In this document: piece after piece, positions 58,625-64,000 of the stretch
Numbering within the stretch: the stretch's first letter is position 1
How the letters are laid out: every line of letters begins with the position of its first letter
Translations under genes and position numbers: made by a program
The notes under the pieces: generated by a model
What the model was told of the DNA's origin: nothing
What the model saw: the letters and a program-made list of their open reading frames with translations, nothing else
Database searches by the model: none
Origin: Pediococcus cellicola
Lineage (GTDB): Bacteria; Bacillota; Bacilli; Lactobacillales; Lactobacillaceae
NCBI RefSeq assembly: GCF_001438655.1
Contig: NZ_JQBR01000004.1
Span: forward strand, 1 to 64,000
Reading direction: 5' to 3'
Length of the DNA: 64,000 nt

Positions 58625-58657
58625 ATTATATCAAAGAAAGATAGTTTTCACACTATC
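58625..58657 (-). promoter_or_regulatory. Promoter with overlapping inverted repeat, BcrA-like ABC operon
   Basis: Minus strand TATAAT (58625-58630) with TGTGAA 16 bases upstream. The inverted repeat GATAGT-GTGAAA-ACTATC (58640-58657) covers the -35, as a repressor or activator site would. Confidence 0.55.
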
Positions 58658-58755
58658 ATTTGATATTAATATTTAATAAATAACTACAAATATTTAACAT
58701 TTTTCAGGAAAACAAAGTGTGTTCATAAATTTCCTAATGTAATCAACTGAACTTC

Positions 58756-58818
58756 AAAAATAAGCAACTAGAAAAATCTCAAGTCCTTGACTCCAGATTT
58801 TTCTAATTGCTTATTTTT
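58756..58818. terminator. Terminator of the EIIC operon
   Basis: 24-base stem AAAAATAAGCAA-TAGAAAAATCT / AGATTTTTCTA-TTGCTTATTTTT with one mismatch; it follows the EIIC gene on the minus strand. Confidence 0.85.
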
Positions 58819-58858
58819 AATAACGTACCTACTAAATTCACTTGCGTTTGCTTAAGCG

Positions 58859-60169
58859 TTAAACTTCACTAAAATCAATATCTAAATCTTTAGAAGCTGC
58901 AGCCTCCTCGCGTAAATACTGATTATCTAGCATTTTAATAAATGGATAGTAAATTAAAATGCCTAAAATGATTTCAAATAACTGCAAGACTGATCCTGTC
59001 CAACTTCCCGTGGACAGCCACCCTGAAATAATAGGTGGTGTGGTCCATGGCAATAAGACACCATTAGTATGTGGAACCCATCCCCAAGTCATCACTAGCC
59101 CAGAAATCAAGGTATTCAAGGTTGGAATCACAATAAACGGAATGGCAATGATTGGATTTAAAACCACTGGTAATCCAAAAATAATTGGTTCGTTAATGCC
59201 AAAAATTCCCGGAATAATAGCCAGTTTTCCTAATTGACGAACACGATTAGATTTACAAATAATCAGCATCACAATTAAAAGTGATAACGTACTACCGCCG
59301 CCACCATATGTTGTGAAGATATCAATAAATGGTTGCGTAAAAACATGTGGTAAAGGTAAATGATTTTGGAAAGCCTGTAAGTTGTCCTGAGTAAGAACAA
59401 AGAAAATTGGTGACCAAACTGAATTGGTAATGGTTGGCCCATTGATACCAAAACACCAAAGTAAGCTAGCTAAAAAGTTATACAAAAGTGCAGATGGCAA
59501 CGTGTTGCCGACATTCTTGAGTGGAGCTTGAAGCAAAGTATAAATAAAGTTATAAACCGTTTCAAAACTAGTTAAACTAAAAACAATGCGAATCAGAAAG
59601 AAGGCAAAAATAACTAGCGCACTGGGCAATAGCGCATCAAAAGATTGCGAAACTGCCGGTGGGACTCCCTCTGGCATTTTAATTGTCCAATGACGTTTTA
59701 AAGCAAAACGATAGAGTTCCACACTGATTAAAGCAATGAAAATGCCTAAAAAGATGCCATTAGGACCTAAGTAAAGTGTTTGAATGGCACTAACCGTTTT
59801 TTTACCCACCGTCAAACTGGTTGGTGTCAAAATCAAAAAAGAAATGATTGCAACTGCGCTGGCATTTACGGCCTGCAAGCCGCGATTTTTCCCATACGCA
59901 TAAGAGATACCAAAACAACCAAGTAATCCAGTAAAACTAAAAACGGAATTTGAGACGGCACTAAACCATCCACTCCATTTAGAACCTAAAACACCCGTCC
60001 AGAATTCATTCCAACCTGGAATTGGAAAATTTCCAATTAATAAGAAAAAAGAAGTGACAATGATTAATGGGGTAATGATCAAAAAGCCATCTCGTAACGA
60101 ACGTAAAACAACGTTATTACCAAGCTTCGTGGCAATCGGCATTAAGATTTTTTCAGCTTTATTTTGCAT
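58859..60169 (-). CDS. PTS EIIC, lactose/cellobiose family
   Basis: 436 residues, about ten membrane helices. Family motifs near the centre and end: FGINGPTITNSVW, GIFGINEPIIFGLPVVLNP (the substrate-glutamate motif) and WGWVPHTNGVLLPWTTPPI. No EIIA, EIIB or phospho-glycosidase gene is adjacent, so it must borrow EIIA/EIIB from elsewhere or act unphosphorylated. Last gene of the operon; imports an oligosaccharide or glycoside, perhaps the substrate of the glycosylasparaginase. Confidence 0.88.
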   Translation of the reverse strand: MQNKAEKILMPIATKLGNNVVLRSLRDGFLIITPLIIVTSFFLLIGNFPIPGWNEFWTGVLGSKWSGWFSAVSNSVFSFTGLLGCFGISYAYGKNRGLQAVNASAVAIISFLILTPTSLTVGKKTVSAIQTLYLGPNGIFLGIFIALISVELYRFALKRHWTIKMPEGVPPAVSQSFDALLPSALVIFAFFLIRIVFSLTSFETVYNFIYTLLQAPLKNVGNTLPSALLYNFLASLLWCFGINGPTITNSVWSPIFFVLTQDNLQAFQNHLPLPHVFTQPFIDIFTTYGGGGSTLSLLIVMLIICKSNRVRQLGKLAIIPGIFGINEPIIFGLPVVLNPIIAIPFIVIPTLNTLISGLVMTWGWVPHTNGVLLPWTTPPIISGWLSTGSWTGSVLQLFEIILGILIYYPFIKMLDNQYLREEAAASKDLDIDFSEV

Positions 60170-60184
60170 TTATCTCACTCCAAT

Positions 60185-60712
60185 CTATGAATAACAATAT
60201 TGTTGTTTAAATTCACGCATATCTTCCTTTTTAGTCGCCAACTGGCAGCCTTCAACTAGGTGGTTCAAAGCTGAAGACAGTCCCGTACCACCTTTCTTAG
60301 GCACTTTTACAATCATCAATGAAGCTTTATATTGCGTAATTAAAGCTTCATTTTTTTCTATCGCTGTAGCTACTAATACGGGCACACTAGTATGCTCATT
60401 AAAGTAAGTTGCAAGCTCACACCCCATCTTCGAAAACTCTGGATAATCATAAGTAGGACCAATCACCACAACATCAGCCGCCATTTTTTCAGCCATTTTA
60501 GCGAATTTTTCCTGAACCAAATCGGCATTATCTTGATAATAGGTTGTGCCACAGTAAAAGGTACCAATAATTTCACCATCAATCTTTTTCAAACTCTTTT
60601 CGAGCGTGTCTGCACTGCCCATTGCTAGGCGTTTGCCACCCAATGGTGTGTCTGCGCGTTCTTTGCCACCTAATCCTGCTTGAATTTGGTCTAAGATCAC
60701 AATAACTTTCAT
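60185..60712 (-). CDS. GrdB-like protein (N-terminal glycine/sarcosine reductase component B domain)
   Basis: 175 residues. Matches the N-terminal part of GrdB, the selenoprotein of clostridial glycine and sarcosine reductases: DQIQAGLGGKERADTPLG, then FYCGTTYYQDN (Cys54), VVIGPTYDYPEFSKMGCELA (Cys98) and MIVKVPKKGGTG. It lacks the C-terminal half with the selenocysteine, so it is not a complete reductase; no grdA, grdE or selenium gene is nearby. Similar short proteins appear with PTS genes in Firmicutes. Role unknown, perhaps an enzyme of glycoside or amino-acid processing. Confidence 0.7.
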   Translation of the reverse strand: MKVIVILDQIQAGLGGKERADTPLGGKRLAMGSADTLEKSLKKIDGEIIGTFYCGTTYYQDNADLVQEKFAKMAEKMAADVVVIGPTYDYPEFSKMGCELATYFNEHTSVPVLVATAIEKNEALITQYKASLMIVKVPKKGGTGLSSALNHLVEGCQLATKKEDMREFKQQYCYS

Positions 60713-60732
60713 ATGCTCACCTCCTCCTTATA

Positions 60733-61692
60733 TTACAGGGACTTAATTGGTGCTTTAATCCGTTTTTCGTAGGCATCTAACCAGGCTTGTGTAATGGGTT
60801 CAATACAAGTGGTCTGATCTGGACCAGGATTAGCCATTAAAATCACAGGAACTTGTTTATCATTACCAACGCTGAATGTAAATTCCACGTTGGTAGCCAC
60901 CCCCCAAGCACCGGCCTTATTCATAGCTACTAATGAAAATTCGCCTGCTTTCCCATATCTTTTTTGGAGCTTTTCAATAAACGGGTAGACGGCTTGATCA
61001 CAAGCTTGTTGCGGTGTCCTGCCTTCTGCCATTAACCGCACAATTTCATAGGACAAACACCCCTTCATGAGGTCTTCTCCCAATCCGGTTGCTGCTGCAC
61101 CGCCAACTTCACTATCAACATAAAAACCGGAACCAGAAAGCGGTGAATCGCCAATACGTCCAGGCTTTTTCATAAATAACCCTGAGGTTGATGTAGCAGC
61201 CGCCATGGACCCCTGCTGGTCTAAGGTGATCGCCCCCACAGTATCGTGTCCGTCATAAGGATCAAGTTTTTTTTCTTGTATTTCCAAAAGTCGGTTTTGC
61301 CAAATTTTCTTTGCACGCGGAGTCAGCATGTTAACCATTTCAAAATCATTTTGTATGGCATAACGGGTGGCTCCCTCTCCGACACGAAAACTATTAAAAT
61401 GTAATTTACTTAACTTACGGGCTACCGATACCGCATGTTTCACATTCTGGATACCAGCAACTGCTCCGATTGCTAGATCGTCTCCATTCATAAATGCGGC
61501 ATCCATTTCCACTACTCCTTGTTCATTGGGAAGGCCCCCGTAACCCACCGATTTATAATACGGATAAGCTTCAACCCTATTAATCAAGGTTTCGACCGCA
61601 TCTCCAGCAGATTTTTGTTTTTTTAACAATTCAGTCGCCTTGATCACACCTTCATGTGCCATCCGCCATGTTGCAATTGTGCCGTAAGTCAT
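60733..61692 (-). CDS. Glycosylasparaginase / isoaspartyl aminopeptidase family
   Basis: 319 residues, Ntn-hydrolase precursor that self-cleaves before Thr151 in GHDTVGAITL, which becomes the nucleophile. TSTSGLFMKKPGRIGDSPLSGSGFYVDSEVGGAAATGLGED closely follows aspartylglucosaminidase ([25 protein letters not shown] in the human enzyme). It should split the GlcNAc-Asn amide bond, giving aspartate and an amino sugar. No signal peptide, so it acts on an imported substrate. One base after the dipeptidase stop. Confidence 0.9.
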   Translation of the reverse strand: MTYGTIATWRMAHEGVIKATELLKKQKSAGDAVETLINRVEAYPYYKSVGYGGLPNEQGVVEMDAAFMNGDDLAIGAVAGIQNVKHAVSVARKLSKLHFNSFRVGEGATRYAIQNDFEMVNMLTPRAKKIWQNRLLEIQEKKLDPYDGHDTVGAITLDQQGSMAAATSTSGLFMKKPGRIGDSPLSGSGFYVDSEVGGAAATGLGEDLMKGCLSYEIVRLMAEGRTPQQACDQAVYPFIEKLQKRYGKAGEFSLVAMNKAGAWGVATNVEFTFSVGNDKQVPVILMANPGPDQTTCIEPITQAWLDAYEKRIKAPIKSL

Positions 61693-63012
61693 CTAATCAT
61701 CATCCTTTCTTTGTCCTAATGCGATCATCGCGCGCATATCTATTTCCATATTCATTAAGAGATCCTTTTCATCCATATACTCATCTTGTTTGTGTGCAAT
61801 TCCTTTTTGTCCAGGAAATGATGGCCCAAAGGCAATGATATTAGGCACCACCCGTGCATAAGTTGCCCCTGTGGTCGTCACTGGCGTGCCATCTAAGCCC
61901 GTTACCTGCTCATAGGCCTGTGACAACTTACGAATCCACCATGAGGTTTTATCATGCATCACACTAGGTATCGAGCGCACGATTTTAAGCTTACTTTGTG
62001 TGATGAGATGTTGCTTAACATTGCTTATAACCTGTTCTTCCGTAACTGAAACTGGATAGCGAACTGCAATCGCAAGTTCAAGATTATTGCCGGCCTTTTG
62101 CAGTTGATAGGGCGTCATAATCAATTTGCCGCTGTCTACATCAGCAAAATCAATTCCCAGTTGTTTGCCATAGTGGTCATCATGAAGGTTGGCCAGCCAA
62201 TGGAAATAAACACCAATTTCATCCGACAAAACCTGTCTTGTATCTATCTCTTGAGCTAAAATTGTCAATGCGTTACATCCTAAGTCAGGAGCGTTGGATG
62301 GTGACCTTTTTCCATGCGCATGAATGACCTGGTCACCAACAGAGGCGATGACAGAATCAGGGACATGATCTGAAGATTGTTCTTCAGGATTTAAAATTTC
62401 AAAACGACTAAGCTGATTAGCTGGAATTGGCGTACGTACGATAAAGTTAACAATGCCGCGCTCCCCATACACTGCTGGATATTTGCCATCAGGAGTAAAT
62501 CCAAGTGTTGGTGCGGCCTCATTAGCAAGATAACGTCGCATGTCCGCGCTGCCGCTTTCCTCGTCAGATCCAAAAACTAACCGAATTGTATAAGGAAGTT
62601 GAATGCCCATATCCTTTAGAAGCTTCATGCCAAACAAGGAAGCCATACTAGGGCCTTTGTTATCCAAAATGCCACGCCCATATAACCGAGAATTTTTTTT
62701 GGTTAAATCAAACGGTGGCACAGACCAATGGCTGCCAGCTGGAACAACATCTAAATGCCCGAAAATTCCCACGTAATTTTGATCGTCATTTCCCCACTGC
62801 ACATATGCGGCAGCATCATCAACCATTCCTGTTTTAAATCCATATTGTTGTCCAAACTTGAGCGCCAAATTTAAAGCTTGTCGAGGCCCTTCTCCAAATG
62901 GCATTGCTTCTTTGGCAGGACCTTTCACGCTTGGGATTTGGATCATTTTCCGTAAATCTCGCAAAAACTCATTTTCATGTTGAGCAATCATAGTCTGTAT
63001 CTTTATTGCCAA
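61693..63012 (-). CDS. M20 family dipeptidase (PepV/Sapep type)
   Basis: 439 residues. Metal and catalytic residues: His86 and Asp88 in IFGHLDVVPAG, Asp117 in GRGILDNKGP, Glu151/Glu152 in GSDEESGS. A di-metal aminopeptidase cleaving dipeptides. Starts at TTG (63010-63012) with GGGGG 7 bases upstream; a later ATG (residue 8) is less likely. Likely frees glycosylated asparagine from dipeptides before the glycosylasparaginase acts (inference). Confidence 0.88.
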   Translation of the reverse strand: MAIKIQTMIAQHENEFLRDLRKMIQIPSVKGPAKEAMPFGEGPRQALNLALKFGQQYGFKTGMVDDAAAYVQWGNDDQNYVGIFGHLDVVPAGSHWSVPPFDLTKKNSRLYGRGILDNKGPSMASLFGMKLLKDMGIQLPYTIRLVFGSDEESGSADMRRYLANEAAPTLGFTPDGKYPAVYGERGIVNFIVRTPIPANQLSRFEILNPEEQSSDHVPDSVIASVGDQVIHAHGKRSPSNAPDLGCNALTILAQEIDTRQVLSDEIGVYFHWLANLHDDHYGKQLGIDFADVDSGKLIMTPYQLQKAGNNLELAIAVRYPVSVTEEQVISNVKQHLITQSKLKIVRSIPSVMHDKTSWWIRKLSQAYEQVTGLDGTPVTTTGATYARVVPNIIAFGPSFPGQKGIAHKQDEYMDEKDLLMNMEIDMRAMIALGQRKDDD

Positions 63013-63028
63013 TTTTTTACCCCCTATT

Positions 63029-63751
63029 CTATAGTTTATGGCGAACTAAGGTCGTCTTGAAGCGATATTTATCAGCCCGATAAAACGAAGTATCAAAAAA
63101 AATCGGCTTAGTCTCCGCAGTATAAGTTACAGATTCCACTTTCATCAACGGCTCTTGTGTTGAAACCTGCAATAAATCGGCCATTTTTCTTGGTGCAAGA
63201 AGCGCTTCAATTTCTTGTTGTGAATAAGCAATTTGTTCATGAGATTCAATAATAGCAAACAGGGATCCTTCAAAATCTTTAGGCGTTAAACCGAAAACTA
63301 AAGGTTCCGGGATGTAAATCTGTTCAACCGTCATTGGCTCACTATCCCAGTAGCGTCGGCGAACAAGCTTGTAAATCGGTACAGATAATCCCTCATTCAT
63401 CTCTAACTTAGCTAAAATTCGTTTGTCAGGATTGATTAATTGCTTGAATTCTAGAACTTCTGTATGACTTTTTTTACCGTATGCTTTAGAAACTTCTGTA
63501 AACCCCTGCAAGCCCAGACGACCGCTTTCTACTTTGGGATGTTCCATCACATAGGTTCCCTTTTGACGGCTCTTGACCAAAACTTGCGCATTGATTAACG
63601 CTGCAACTGCTTTACGAATCGTGAGGCGACTTACTTCGAACTCATCTGCTAAATCATACTCTGAAGGCAGCTTTTGTTTTGTGCCATAAGTACCATTGTC
63701 TACACGATTTTTAATGACTTTGGCTACTTGTTTGAACTTTGCTTCTTGCAT
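63029..63751 (-). CDS. GntR family regulator, HutC/UTRA type
   Basis: 240 residues: winged HTH (about 3-70; KLPSEYDLADEFEVSRLTIRKAVAALI) and a C-terminal UTRA ligand domain (about 90-235; VYKLVRRRYWDSEPMTVEQIYIPE). UTRA regulators such as NagR sense phospho-sugars. First gene of the operon, so autoregulation through the two palindromes upstream is expected. ATG at 63751 chosen; a GTG three codons earlier lies inside the AAAGGG ribosome site. Confidence 0.9.
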   Translation of the reverse strand: MQEAKFKQVAKVIKNRVDNGTYGTKQKLPSEYDLADEFEVSRLTIRKAVAALINAQVLVKSRQKGTYVMEHPKVESGRLGLQGFTEVSKAYGKKSHTEVLEFKQLINPDKRILAKLEMNEGLSVPIYKLVRRRYWDSEPMTVEQIYIPEPLVFGLTPKDFEGSLFAIIESHEQIAYSQQEIEALLAPRKMADLLQVSTQEPLMKVESVTYTAETKPIFFDTSFYRADKYRFKTTLVRHKL

Positions 63752-63771
63752 GGCATCCACCCTTTCAAAAT

Positions 63772-63795
63772 AGTATGTACTTTTTAGTATATACT
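63772..63795 (-). promoter_or_regulatory. Paired GntR-type operators
   Basis: AGTATGTACT (63772-63781) and the perfect palindrome AGTATATACT (63786-63795) lie 14 bases apart centre to centre, just before the GntR gene. Both carry the GTnnnnAC core expected for HutC/NagR-type regulators. Confidence 0.65.
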
Positions 63796-63856
63796 ATCAC
63801 ATTTTGAAAAGGATTTCCTTATTTTTGCTAAATTTAAAAATTTTCAGAAAAAACAT

Positions 63857-63885
63857 TTGACACCGCTTACATAAAAAGGTATCCT
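63857..63885 (+). promoter_or_regulatory. Promoter of the candidate small RNA
   Basis: TTGACA (63857-63862), 17 bases, TATCCT (63880-63885). The spacer holds TGACACCGCTTACA (63858-63871), a 12/14 cre-like match. Confidence 0.65.
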
Positions 63886-63891
63886 TAACTT

Positions 63892-63993
63892 TGAAAGGTA
63901 GTAGTGCATCTCCTCTACCTTTAATCAATTCTCTTTCTCTCTTATGCCAAAAAGTGTGTTCTGGACAGTTGTTCAGAACACATTTTTTTATTT
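63892..63993 (+). ncRNA. Candidate small regulatory RNA
   Basis: Between the promoter and a strong terminator lies about 100 bases with no open frame. A 5' hairpin AAAGGTAG / CTACCTTT displays a loop containing CATCTCCTC, complementary to a Shine-Dalgarno (GAGGAG). A pyrimidine-rich unpaired stretch (TTCTCTTTCTCTC) follows, then the terminator hairpin TGTGTTCTG / CAGAACACA (63955-63982) and a T7 run. Divergent from the GntR operon. Confidence 0.6.
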
Positions 63994-64000
63994 AGACCAC

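Overview
The window looks like chromosomal DNA of a low-GC lactic acid bacterium of the family Lactobacillaceae. The evidence is an atpBEFHAGDC operon behind tdk-prfA-prmC-sua5-glyA-upp, a murA/rodA block, a MurT-GatD pair, an L-2-hydroxyisocaproate-type dehydrogenase, an LPQTxE cell-wall sorting motif (the form described for Lactobacillus plantarum-type sortases) and a tmRNA tag ending ALAA. Both pgi and class II fba are present, so an Embden-Meyerhof pathway is likely. I cannot fix the genus from sequence alone. No insertion sequence, phage, integrase, rRNA operon or CRISPR array was seen.

Layout. 0-4.8 kb: a five-gene minus-strand operon of two ABC systems and a YtrA-type GntR regulator. 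4.8-8.8 kb: 2-hydroxyacid dehydrogenase and the methionine importer metNIQ behind a Met T-box leader. 8.8-24.7 kb: the conserved core (rodA, DUF2969, yidD, murA, DUF1146, ATP synthase, upp, glyA, threonylcarbamoyl-AMP synthase, prmC, prfA, tdk), all minus strand. 25-33.6 kb: murT-gatD on the plus strand, then manA, a serine hydrolase, and a heterodimeric ABC exporter with its TetR regulator. 33.9-36.7 kb: two tRNAs that read G-ending codons (Gln-CTG, Glu-CTC), a two-gene unknown unit, and an SPFH protein paired with a ribbon-helix-helix protein. 36.8-42.8 kb: pgi, glcU, fba and a two-component system. 43-50 kb: an accessory stretch with Nudix enzymes, a DJ-1/PfpI protein behind a LexA-like box, a GyrI-like protein, an LPQTxE surface protein, a broken EndA-type nuclease, tmRNA, small proteins and a LicD protein. 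50-58.6 kb: an ArsR-oleate hydratase operon, a DUF368 protein, the remnant of a class B penicillin-binding protein, and ABC modules with GntR and XRE regulators.

The most interesting unit is at 58.9-63.8 kb: GntR regulator, M20 dipeptidase, glycosylasparaginase, a short protein resembling the N-terminal part of glycine reductase component B (GrdB), and a lone PTS EIIC. The set suggests uptake and breakdown of a glycosylated amino acid or glycopeptide such as a GlcNAc-Asn type compound, with an unexplained role for the GrdB-like protein. Divergent from it is a candidate small RNA of about 100 nt with its own promoter and terminator and a pyrimidine-rich, Shine-Dalgarno-complementary loop.

Regulation is unusually readable. 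Near-consensus promoters overlap inverted repeats in front of the five-gene ABC operon, the TetR, RHH, ArsR, DJ-1, YtrA and GntR operons, and cre-like sites lie near atpB, manA, glcU and the oleate hydratase operon.
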